Assembly (NCBI GenBank): GCA_018056165.1
Contig: JAGPGD010000001.1
Coordinates: 49,351 to 113,350 of the forward strand
Source of the DNA: Paludibacteraceae bacterium
GTDB taxonomy: Bacteria > Bacteroidota > Bacteroidia > Bacteroidales > Paludibacteraceae
Reading direction: 5' to 3'
DNA: 64,000 nucleotides
Below are positions 56,672 to 64,000 of this stretch, piece by piece. Numbering within the stretch: position 1 is the first letter of the stretch; each line of letters opens with the position of its first letter. The position numbers were made by a program, and so were the translations under genes. The notes below the pieces were generated by a model that saw only the letters and a program-made list of their open reading frames with translations, made no database searches and was not told the origin of the DNA.

Positions 56672-57308
56672 AGTTATCAAATTTTTTGTGTTTTTTCTTT
56701 CCTAAAAGGTTATACGACATTCGATGATAAGGAGTTGCCCCAAATTTTAAAATGGCTTCTCGATGTTGAAAAGTAGGATAAGCCTTATTTTTTTGCCAAT
56801 AATATTGAGGAAATTTTTCTCCCAATTGTTCTATAATTTCATCACGGTGTGTTTTGGCTAATATGGAAGCTGCAGCTATAGACAAATATTTGCCATCACC
56901 TTTCACAATTGTTTGATAAGGAATATCAGCATAAGGTTTAAAATAATTCCCATCTATGATAATGAATTCAGGTCGAATTGAAAGTTTATCTATTGCTTTA
57001 TGCATTGCCAAAATAGAAGCATTGAGAATATTCATCTGATCAATTTCGACATTACTTACTTCAGCTACTGCCCACGCCAAAGCTTCCTTTTCTATAATGA
57101 AACGTAACTTTTCTCTCACACCGGAAGTTAACTTTTTAGAATCATTTATCTGAGGACAAACAAAATCGTCAGGCAAAATTACTGCAGCAGCTACAACTGG
57201 ACCTGCCAAACAACCACGACCTGCTTCATCACATCCGCATTCATACTTATGAAATGAAAAACGGGACTTTAATTCGGGAGTGATTTTATTTCTTTTCGTT
57301 AGATTCAA
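56652..57308 (-). CDS. rnhB: Ribonuclease HII
   Basis: Removes ribonucleotides from DNA-RNA hybrids. Catalytic acidic residues in GCDEAGRGCLAGPV, the Asp in FIIIDGN, and SIAAASILAKTHRDEI; 218 residues, normal. Its start lies 23 bp inside the end of cvpA, so the two are coupled; its end overlaps tamL by 20 bp tail-to-tail. Confidence 0.97.
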   Translation of the reverse strand: MNLTKRNKITPELKSRFSFHKYECGCDEAGRGCLAGPVVAAAVILPDDFVCPQINDSKKLTSGVREKLRFIIEKEALAWAVAEVSNVEIDQMNILNASILAMHKAIDKLSIRPEFIIIDGNYFKPYADIPYQTIVKGDGKYLSIAAASILAKTHRDEIIEQLGEKFPQYYWQKNKAYPTFQHREAILKFGATPYHRMSYNLLGKKKHKKFDNFKKDNQ

Positions 57309-57828
57309 TTTTGTTTTTTTGAATAATATTTTTCTGATCAGTCGATTTTTTTTCTTTCACTTCTTCCCACAAAACAGGAGCAACTTTCAGAATTTTAGAA
57401 TAAGTCAATGACTTTTCTTTGGTAGTTTTATTAATTAAATGAAAATGATTATCAACGATATCAAAAACATTCAAGAAGATACTGAGAATAAGAAGATATT
57501 TTAAGCCACCAACAATACCGCCAAAAAATTTGTTCAACCCACCTAATTGAATGAACGATAATGTTTTATCCAGTAAATGAGCAAGTATAAACAAGCCTAT
57601 AGCTATAATAATAAAACCCAATAAAAAAGCCAAAGGTTTGGTTATCTGGGGGGACAAAAATGCAATATTAAGCAACAACTTTTCAAAGGGAGTGGTCAAT
57701 AATTTTGCTCCATAAATACCAATGACAATGACAGCAAAGGAGGTTAATTCTTTTATCAATCCTTTGAATAAACCTTGAATAAAACCAAAAACAATAGGAA
57801 TCAAAATAATTAAATCCAGTGTATTCAT
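57286..57828 (-). CDS. cvpA: CvpA-family membrane protein
   Basis: 180 residues, four transmembrane segments (LDLIILIPIVFGFIQGLFKG, SFAVIVIGIYGAKLLT, LAFLLGFIIIAIGLFILAHL, GGLKYLLILSIFLNVF). The glycine-rich NKFFGGIVGGLK is typical. A charged C-terminal tail overlaps rnhB. Members are linked to colicin V export and envelope homeostasis; the exact role is unknown. Confidence 0.9.
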   Translation of the reverse strand: MNTLDLIILIPIVFGFIQGLFKGLIKELTSFAVIVIGIYGAKLLTTPFEKLLLNIAFLSPQITKPLAFLLGFIIIAIGLFILAHLLDKTLSFIQLGGLNKFFGGIVGGLKYLLILSIFLNVFDIVDNHFHLINKTTKEKSLTYSKILKVAPVLWEEVKEKKSTDQKNIIQKNKIESNEKK

Positions 57829-57893
57829 TACTGTAAATTCAAGTAATTAATGCAACTTTTTCAAGAGGGAATAAAAGGAAAAAAAATTATTTT

Positions 57894-57930
57894 CAGGGCA
57901 AAGGAAAAAAACTTTTTCCCCTTTGCCCTG
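57894..57930. repeat. Strong hairpin upstream of cvpA
   Basis: CAGGGCAAAGG pairs with CCTTTGCCCTG (11 bp), and the inner AAAAA/TTTTT run extends the stem. On the minus strand a T-rich run follows after about 8 nt, so it might end transcripts reaching it from the fba side. Confidence 0.6.
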
Positions 57931-58032
57931 ATGGAATAAATGTTTTACTTCGATTTTTTCCCTATAAAAAATTACAAAAATAAAACATTAACCATAGCAC
58001 AAAAATACATAATTTAAACAAGGAAACACAGA

Positions 58033-58207
58033 AATGCAAACAAAAAGATATAGCATTAGCTATCGGAAAAGATAAATCGGTTGTATCATGTGAACTGCGT
58101 CGAAACTGTGATAATCGAAACGGGTAACACAGAGCGGATTTGGCACAACGCAAGTACGAAAACAGGCAGAAGAACAAACGTAAATGTATACGTTTTACAG
58201 AAGAATG
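58033..58207 (+). pseudogene. IS30-type transposase remnant
   Basis: Translates as KDIALAIGKDKSVVSCELRRN, CDNRNG, a stop, then ADLAQRKYENRQKNKRK: the N-terminal helix-turn-helix of IS30-family transposases. The frame carries an in-frame stop and ends after ~55 codons; the DDE domain is missing. No second IS end was found. Confidence 0.75.
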
Positions 58208-58243
58208 AATAACCCCGAGGCAAGCCTCGAGGAATTCTTTTGA
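58204..58243 (+). repeat. GCAAGC-type palindrome, copy A
   Basis: CCCCGAGG-CAAG-CCTCGAGG (58213-58232; 8 bp stem with one G-T), flanked by ATGAATAA and AATTCTTTTGA. A degraded copy is at 12671-12706. Confidence 0.65.
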
Positions 58244-58271
58244 AATAAAGAAATTCCTTAAAATTGACTAT

Positions 58272-58291
58272 CCTCGCCGCAAGCAGCGAGG
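58272..58291 (+). repeat. GCAAGC-type palindrome, copy B
   Basis: CCTCGCCGCAAGCAGCGAGG: arms CCTCGC and GCGAGG around CGCAAGCA. Same centre as copies A and C but different arm sequence, which is again self-complementary. Confidence 0.6.
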
Positions 58292-58351
58292 TATTACGCC
58301 AATTTTATGGCTTCGCCATCGGAATTTCTAAAAAAATAAAAACAAAAGCTA

Positions 58352-58371
58352 CCCCGACGCAAGCATCGGGG
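58352..58371 (+). repeat. GCAAGC-type palindrome, copy C
   Basis: CCCCGACGCAAGCATCGGGG: arms CCCCGA and TCGGGG around CGCAAGCA. Located 21 bp beyond the 3' end of fba. The interval 58244-58390 has no gene. Confidence 0.6.
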
Positions 58372-58391
58372 GATTCTTATAATTAAGCTAA

Positions 58392-59384
58392 TTATGCTTT
58401 GCCAGCACTTCCCAAAACGTTTTGAGTTTTATGCATGTAAAGTTTTTTCAATTCATCACGAGCAGGACCCAAATATTTACGTGGATCAAATTCTGCTGGC
58501 TGTGTCCAAAGTATTCTTCGCACGGCTGCTGTCATAGCTAAACGACCATCAGAATCAATATTAATCTTACATACTGCCGATTTGGCTGCTTCGCGAAGTT
58601 GTTCTTCCGGGACACCGATAGAATCCTTCAAATTTCCACCATAACGATTGATTTCGTCCACATATTCTTGAGGTACTGAAGAAGCTCCATGAAGCACAAT
58701 AGGGAATCCTGGAATACGTCTTTCAATTTCTTTCAGGATATCAAAACGCAATGGTGGTGGAACTAATCTACCGTTTGCATCAACTGTACATTGTTCAGGT
58801 TTGAATTTATAAGCTCCATGAGAAGTTCCAATGGAAATTGCCAATGAATCAACGCCAGTACGGCTTACAAAATCAACTACTTGATCTGGATCAGTATAAG
58901 TATGATGTTCAGCTTTCACATCGTCTTCAATACCAGCTAACACTCCCAATTCGCCCTCAACCGTTACATCAAACTGATGAGCATAATCAACAACTTTTTT
59001 TGTCAATGCTACATTTTCTTCGTAAGGAAGATGAGAGCCATCAATCATGACAGACGAAAATCCAAATTCAATACAACTTTTACACAGTTCAAAGCTATCG
59101 CCATGATCAAGATGAAGCACAATAGGAATTGGATAACCCAATTCTTTTGCATATTCTACTGCACCTTGAGCCATATAACGCAACAAGGTCTGATTGGCAT
59201 ATTTGCGTGCTCCACTTGATACTTGTAAAATCACTGGTGATTTTGTTTCAACACAAGCAGAAATGATGGCTTGCAATTGTTCCATGTTATTGAAATTAAA
59301 TGCTGGAATTGCATAGCCTCCTTCAATAGCTTTTTTAAACAATTCTCTTGAATTTACAAGACCTAATTCTTTATAACTTACCAT
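58392..59384 (-). CDS. fba: Class II fructose-bisphosphate aldolase
   Basis: Zinc aldolase of glycolysis and gluconeogenesis. IPIVLHLDHGDSFE (proton donor Asp and zinc His), VEGELGVLAGIED, LAISIGTSHGAYKF, and VLHGASSVP are all present. 330 residues, the form common in Bacteroidota. The TAnnTTTG element at 59420-59427 (minus strand) lies 36 bp upstream. Monocistronic. Confidence 0.97.
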   Translation of the reverse strand: MVSYKELGLVNSRELFKKAIEGGYAIPAFNFNNMEQLQAIISACVETKSPVILQVSSGARKYANQTLLRYMAQGAVEYAKELGYPIPIVLHLDHGDSFELCKSCIEFGFSSVMIDGSHLPYEENVALTKKVVDYAHQFDVTVEGELGVLAGIEDDVKAEHHTYTDPDQVVDFVSRTGVDSLAISIGTSHGAYKFKPEQCTVDANGRLVPPPLRFDILKEIERRIPGFPIVLHGASSVPQEYVDEINRYGGNLKDSIGVPEEQLREAAKSAVCKINIDSDGRLAMTAAVRRILWTQPAEFDPRKYLGPARDELKKLYMHKTQNVLGSAGKA

Positions 59385-59419
59385 TTTCTTGAATTTTATT
59401 GATTAATAATCTTATTTTA

Positions 59420-59427
59420 CAAAAGTA
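59420..59427 (-). promoter_or_regulatory. -7 promoter element of fba
   Basis: Minus strand TACTTTTG, full TAnnTTTG match, 36 bp before the fba ATG. Confidence 0.55.
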
Positions 59428-59510
59428 GTATTTTTCTGTGAAATAGAAAAAAACAAAAGAAAGCGTTAAAGAACATTTTAATAAAAGATAAAATTTTATC
59501 ATTTAGGTTA

Positions 59511-60731
59511 TTATGCTAACCTTTTCATAGCTTCGATGGTATCTTCTTTGCTGCCAAAAGCAGAAAAACGAATATAACCTTCTCCACTGATACCGAAACC
59601 TGCACCGGGAGTAGTCACAATATTTTTTTCTTTTAACAGAAAATCAAAATATTCCCAACTGCTCATTCCATTGGGAGTTTTTACCCAAACATACGGAGAA
59701 TTGATACCTCCATAAACAGCAAAACCATTTTTGGTCAATCCTTCTCGAATGATTCGAGCGTTTTCTAAATAATAATCAATAAGAGCCTTAACCTGTTTTC
59801 TTCCATCTGAAGTAAACGTTGCTTCTGCTCCACGTTGAACAATATACGATGTCCCGTTAAATTTGGTCGATTGTCTTCGTAGCCATAATTTATTAAGCGA
59901 CACGGCTTCACCTTTTTGAGTATATCCCATAACTTGCTGGGGAATAATGGTATAACCGCAACGTGTGCCTGTAAAACCAGCCGTTTTGGAAAAACTTCTG
60001 AACTCTATAGCAACTTCAGTTGCTCCTTCAATCTCATAAATACTGTGTGGAACATTATTTTCAGTAATAAAAGCTTCGTAGGCTGCATCAAAAAGGATAA
60101 CAGCTTGATTTTCTCTGGCATAATCTACCCAAACTTTCAATTGTTCTTTCGTTAAAGTTGTTCCAGTAGGATTATTTGGATAACACAAATAAATTAAATT
60201 TACTTTTTCTTTTGGCAAAGCAGGAACGAAATTATTCTCCTTATTACAAGGCAAATACACAAGATTACTCCACTGATTGTGCTCATCTGGTTCGCCTGCT
60301 CGTCCTGCCATTGCATTGGTATCGACATATACAGGATAAGTTGGATCAGTCACAGCCACCCGATTATTAATATGAAAAATATCGCCAATATTTCCGGTAT
60401 CACTTTTGGCTCCATCAGAAATAAATATTTCATCTACCTCAATTTTTATTCCTCTTTCCTGAAAATCGTGTTGAGCAATAGCTTCTCTTAAAAATTCATA
60501 TCCTTGTTCGGGTCCATAACCTCTGAAAGTTTCCTTATGACGTTGTTCTTCAGCAGCTTTTATCATAGCATCAACTACCACATCGGGAAGAGGAAGGGTA
60601 ACATCGCCAATTCCCATCCGAATTATTTTGGCTGATGGATTTTTTGCTTTGTGTTCCGCTACTCGTTTTGCAATTTCTGAAAATAAATAATTTTCAGGGA
60701 TTTTGAGAAAATTTTCATTAATGAATGCCAT
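59511..60731 (-). CDS. dapL: LL-diaminopimelate aminotransferase
   Basis: PLP enzyme that converts tetrahydrodipicolinate directly to LL-diaminopimelate, bypassing the acylated intermediates. Class I aminotransferase with [12 protein letters not shown], the PLP lysine in [15 protein letters not shown], and the DapL-typical N-terminus ([33 protein letters not shown]). 406 residues. 63 bp after dapF on the same strand, so the two act in sequence; dapA is at the other end of the window. Confidence 0.97.
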   Translation of the reverse strand: MAFINENFLKIPENYLFSEIAKRVAEHKAKNPSAKIIRMGIGDVTLPLPDVVVDAMIKAAEEQRHKETFRGYGPEQGYEFLREAIAQHDFQERGIKIEVDEIFISDGAKSDTGNIGDIFHINNRVAVTDPTYPVYVDTNAMAGRAGEPDEHNQWSNLVYLPCNKENNFVPALPKEKVNLIYLCYPNNPTGTTLTKEQLKVWVDYARENQAVILFDAAYEAFITENNVPHSIYEIEGATEVAIEFRSFSKTAGFTGTRCGYTIIPQQVMGYTQKGEAVSLNKLWLRRQSTKFNGTSYIVQRGAEATFTSDGRKQVKALIDYYLENARIIREGLTKNGFAVYGGINSPYVWVKTPNGMSSWEYFDFLLKEKNIVTTPGAGFGISGEGYIRFSAFGSKEDTIEAMKRLA

Positions 60732-60794
60732 ATTTTTATTTTGATTGAAAAATTTTAGAAAATTTTTAATAATAAATAATTGTAAAACAAATAA

Positions 60795-61634
60795 TTACAA
60801 ATCAATTTCACCTTCAAACACTGTTTCAGCAGGGCCTGTTAAGTAAACATGATTATCATTATTATTCCATTCTATTTCAAGTTCACCACCTAACAATTTA
60901 ACAGTAGTTTTATGAGAAGATATTCCATTCAGAACGCCTGCCACGACTACCGCACAAGCTCCTGTGCCACAAGCCATTGTCTCGCCTGAGCCTCGCTCCC
61001 ACACTCGCATTTTCAGAATATTCTCTGAAATTTTTTCCACAAATTCAACATTTGTCCTTTTTGGAAAAATGGAACTATTTTCAATAACAGGACCTATCGT
61101 TTTAATATCAAGTTGATCAATGTTACCTGTAAAAATCACGGCATGCGGGTTTCCCATTGAGATACAAGTAATGGCATATTTAATTCCATTCCCAAAATCT
61201 ACTGATTCATTCACAACAGGTGATTTTTGAAAAAGAACAGGAATTTGTTCAGCCTCAAGAATTGGTTCTCCCATATCCACTGTCACTTTTTCAACTTTCT
61301 GTTTGTCATTTAAAAATAATTTGAGTTTTTTGATACCTGCCAGCGTTTCCAGCGTTAATTCAGTTTTGTCTATTAATCCTTTTTCATAAACATATTTACC
61401 AATACACCGGGCAGCGTTTCCGCACATTTCACCTTCTGAACCATCAGCATTAAACATTTGCATCCGAAAATCAGCCACAGAGGAAGGCAAAATTAATACC
61501 AGACCATCAGCTCCAATGCCTTTGTGACGATCGCTCAAGCGAATAGAAAGTTCATTGGGATTTTTAATTTTTTCTTCAAAGCCATTAATATAAATATAAT
61601 CGTTACCGATGCCGTGCATTTTAGTAAACTTCAT
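60795..61634 (-). CDS. dapF: Diaminopimelate epimerase
   Basis: Interconverts LL- and meso-diaminopimelate. Two catalytic cysteines in [13 protein letters not shown] and [11 protein letters not shown]; the start [16 protein letters not shown] is classic. 279 residues, complete. Upstream partner of dapL. Confidence 0.97.
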   Translation of the reverse strand: MKFTKMHGIGNDYIYINGFEEKIKNPNELSIRLSDRHKGIGADGLVLILPSSVADFRMQMFNADGSEGEMCGNAARCIGKYVYEKGLIDKTELTLETLAGIKKLKLFLNDKQKVEKVTVDMGEPILEAEQIPVLFQKSPVVNESVDFGNGIKYAITCISMGNPHAVIFTGNIDQLDIKTIGPVIENSSIFPKRTNVEFVEKISENILKMRVWERGSGETMACGTGACAVVVAGVLNGISSHKTTVKLLGGELEIEWNNNDNHVYLTGPAETVFEGEIDL

Positions 61635-61811
61635 AATCTGTAGCTTTTAAACATATAAACAATTTTTCCTTTTTATAAAAATTCCTTCACAAGAAGGAGA
61701 AAAGATCAAGATTGCAAAAATACTCATTAATTCAAATAATTTTGTAAAATTTGGAATGATTTCAGAAAACACAATATTAAATTGTTGATTTTAAAGTTTT
61801 TAAGATTTGGT

Positions 61812-62831
61812 TTATTCAACTAATTGCCTTATGGTTTCAACAAAATCATCAATTTCCTTTTCTATCGTATCAAAGGAACACATCCAGCGTAATTCGTTTG
61901 TTTGCTCATTCCAGGTGTAAAATTTGTATTTCTTCCGCAATGGTTCAATTATCTTTTCAGGAATAATTACAAATATCGAATTAGTTTGTACCGGTTGTGT
62001 AATTTTTATTTCAGGAATAGTCTGTAATTTTTCTGCCATCATTTGTGCCATCTGGTTGGAATGCAATGCCAACTGCAACCATAAGTTATTGGATAAGAAC
62101 GCAATAAATTGAGCTGCAATAAAACGATTTTTTGAATAAAGTTGCATGGATTGCTTCTGATAAAAAGCTGCATTTTTTCTTAGTTCTCTATTAAAAATTA
62201 AAATGGCTTCCCCCAACATTAAACCATTTTTTGTACCGCCAAAACTCATAATATCTACGCCACAATCTACTGTAGCTTCTTTCAAACCTACATTCAACGT
62301 AGCAACAGCATTTGAAATCCTTGCTCCATCAATATGGACATAAAGATTGTTTTCATGGGCAAATTTACATAATGCTTTTAATTCTGAAACTGAATAGATT
62401 GTTCCCAATTCTGTACTTTGACTGATAGAAATCACTTTTGGCTGAGAATTATGAACATTTCCAATTCGACACAAAAAAGGTTCAATCATTTCAGGAGTTA
62501 ATTTGCCATCGGGAGTTGGAACGGTTAAAAGAGAACAACCGATATTTTGAGCTACTGCTCCACATTCATCGGTATTGATGTGAGCTGTTTCAGCACAAAT
62601 GACTGCTTGAAAAGGTAAGGTACAACATTTCAAACTGACAATATTAGCTCCTGTGCCATTAAAAGCATATAACACATCAACATCGCCAAAAATACTTTCA
62701 AAAACTTTTTGAGCCTGCATCGTGTAACTATCTTCACCATACGAAGTTTCATGATCAACATTGGCTTTGATAATGGCATTTAAGATTTCAGGATGAATTC
62801 CAGAATAATTATCGCTGGCAAAACATTTCAT
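61812..62831 (-). CDS. ltaE: Low-specificity L-threonine aldolase
   Basis: PLP enzyme splitting threonine or allo-threonine into glycine and acetaldehyde. Family start FASDNYSGIHPEILNAI, the PLP-binding lysine in SFGGTKNGLMLGEA, and HIDGARISNAVATL. 339 residues. 48 bp after the TauE/SafE gene on the same strand. Confidence 0.94.
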   Translation of the reverse strand: MKCFASDNYSGIHPEILNAIIKANVDHETSYGEDSYTMQAQKVFESIFGDVDVLYAFNGTGANIVSLKCCTLPFQAVICAETAHINTDECGAVAQNIGCSLLTVPTPDGKLTPEMIEPFLCRIGNVHNSQPKVISISQSTELGTIYSVSELKALCKFAHENNLYVHIDGARISNAVATLNVGLKEATVDCGVDIMSFGGTKNGLMLGEAILIFNRELRKNAAFYQKQSMQLYSKNRFIAAQFIAFLSNNLWLQLALHSNQMAQMMAEKLQTIPEIKITQPVQTNSIFVIIPEKIIEPLRKKYKFYTWNEQTNELRWMCSFDTIEKEIDDFVETIRQLVE

Positions 62832-62879
62832 AATTAAATAATTAATTAAAAGTTTTGTAATTAATTCATTTACAAATAA

Positions 62880-63674
62880 TTATATGTATTTAATTGCCAA
62901 ATAAATAGCAACGGCTAATAAAAAAACACCATAAACTTTTTTAAATATTTCAGATGAGATTCTAATCCCTATTTTTGATCCTAAAAAAGCACCAACTACC
63001 ATTCCACCAGCAATAAGTGCTGCAAATAGTAAATTCAAATATCCTTCTTTGGCGTAAATAATTACACTGGGTAAACCTACTGGTAACTGTAAAGATGCCA
63101 ATGAAGTGGCAACTGCTTTTTTTGCATCATATTGAAAAAAATGAATCAGCAATGGTACAATGATAATACCTCCTCCTTTCCCAAAAAGTCCGGCAAAAAT
63201 TCCAGCAGCTACGCCAACTAAAATATACATCCAGAAAGATTTAGAAATGACAGGATCTTCTTTTACAATAATTTCGTTTTTCTTATGAAAATATTTTGGT
63301 AAATCAAAATAGCTAACGGCTATACATAATAAGATAAATGCATAAAGTTGCGTGAGAAAAGCTTCACTGATATTGACTGCAATTTCGCCTCCAACAAAAG
63401 AGCCTAAAAACAATCCCAACGCAATCCATAATGATTCTTTGATATTGATTTGACCGGCTTTGTAATATTCCCACACCCCTAAAATGCCAACAGGCAACAA
63501 CATAGCAGTAAGTGAAGTGGCATTGGCATGAAGAATGTCTAATCCAAAAATAACCAGCAAACACGGCACTAATACAATACCACCTCCAATACCAAATAAA
63601 CCGGATAAAATTCCAGCAACAATTCCCAGAATCAATAAACCCGTTAAATACATCTCAATGGTTTTATTCTGCAA
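62880..63674 (-). CDS. TauE/SafE-family permease
   Basis: A 264-residue inner-membrane protein with about eight helices in two repeats, each starting with the family motif: GIVAGILSGLFGIGGGIVLV and GVAAGIFAGLFGKGGGIIIV. The family exports sulfite, sulfoacetate or related anions; the substrate here is unknown. First gene of a pair with ltaE. Confidence 0.93.
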   Translation of the reverse strand: MQNKTIEMYLTGLLILGIVAGILSGLFGIGGGIVLVPCLLVIFGLDILHANATSLTAMLLPVGILGVWEYYKAGQINIKESLWIALGLFLGSFVGGEIAVNISEAFLTQLYAFILLCIAVSYFDLPKYFHKKNEIIVKEDPVISKSFWMYILVGVAAGIFAGLFGKGGGIIIVPLLIHFFQYDAKKAVATSLASLQLPVGLPSVIIYAKEGYLNLLFAALIAGGMVVGAFLGSKIGIRISSEIFKKVYGVFLLAVAIYLAIKYI

Positions 63675-63855
63675 AATTACGAATAAAATGATAATTTTTT
63701 CGACAAACTATTTTTTGAATAGTGCTACCAAATTATAACTCGCTTATTTGAAAAATAAAAATCTGATTTTTTAATAATTCCTCTATTCTGGATGGGAAAT
63801 TTGTAGGGAAAGTTAGAGTTATCTTAGGATTGAATTTCTAATAGAAAGTTGCTAC

Positions 63856-64000
63856 CTAAAATGAAATATTTAAATAAAGAAACAAAGTCATAGACTTTAC
63901 ATACTCAGGTTTTGCATTTAATTCGTTTATTCCTCTGCAAACCTCTTCCATTGTTTCTGGTATAGAATTAAATATCTTGTTGTGCAAATATTTTTCTCTT
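63856..64000 (-). CDS. IS630-like transposase, C-terminal end only (cut by window)
   Basis: The minus-strand frame enters from beyond the right edge and reads REKYLHNKIFNSIPETMEEV, CRGINELNAKPEYVKSMT, LFLYLNISF, stop. This is the ending typical of IS630-family DDE transposases (REKxxxNxxFxSxxE...SLTGF). Whether the gene is intact cannot be seen. The gap 63675-63855 shows nothing. Confidence 0.7.
   Translation of the reverse strand, partial: REKYLHNKIFNSIPETMEEVCRGINELNAKPEYVKSMTLFLYLNISF

Overview
The window looks like a chromosomal segment of a Bacteroidota member, most likely Bacteroidales or a near relative. The evidence is AT-rich intergenic DNA, a SusC/SusD pair, GldB, TamL, DapL-type lysine synthesis, RHS modules of the Bacteroidota type, and promoters with the TAnnTTTG -7 element of this phylum in front of many genes. 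No rRNA, tRNA or CRISPR array was found by eye.

Layout. 1-0.8 kb: 3' part of dapA. 0.8-3.1 kb: a REP-associated tyrosine (HUH) transposase surrounded by hairpin repeats, decayed copies of its own 3' end, and a frameshifted HExxH gene. 3.1-5.1 kb: rarA flanked by two direct copies of a ~200 bp intergenic repeat. 5.1-12.8 kb: the accessory heart of the window, an array of orphan RHS core fragments. Four carry a different C-terminal (probable toxin) domain and are followed by a candidate immunity gene; a fifth is a short core remnant. One IS4-like element sits at the end of the fourth immunity gene. No full-length rhs gene is present. Cassettes 3 and 4 are broken by an in-frame stop and a CT-dinucleotide frameshift. 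All four candidate immunity proteins begin with an export signal, which suggests that the toxins act in the periplasm or on the cell wall.

13-64 kb is mostly ordinary core genome: a solute-binding lipoprotein; hpt-adk-obg; recJ; tdk with an AI-2E-type permease; a conserved hypothetical plus rsmI; mlaEFD; a coiled-coil lipoprotein and a HAD phosphatase; a SusC/SusD/lipoprotein outer-membrane uptake locus; a 2[4Fe-4S] ferredoxin; pyrG-yidC-gldB; a SPOR lipoprotein; metK behind a probable SAM-II riboswitch; a small metal-binding protein; a stand-alone MetH activation domain; a DnaJ/TerB protein, cysS, rbfA and a LolC/E-type permease; a cobalamin riboswitch with a BtuB-like receptor; a glutaminyl-cyclase-like M28 protein and proB; tamL; cvpA-rnhB; fba; dapL-dapF; a threonine aldolase and a TauE/SafE permease. 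The right edge cuts an IS630-like transposase.

Two metabolic themes recur. Lysine/diaminopimelate genes (dapA, dapL, dapF) lie at both ends. SAM/B12/methionine functions (metK with SAM-II, MetH activation domain, B12 riboswitch with receptor) lie between 40 and 51 kb. Gene remnants (a Pit phosphate transporter tail, a RecG-like/AAA-4 tail, an IS30 piece, short reading-frame scraps) and palindromic repeats fill most of the longer non-coding gaps.
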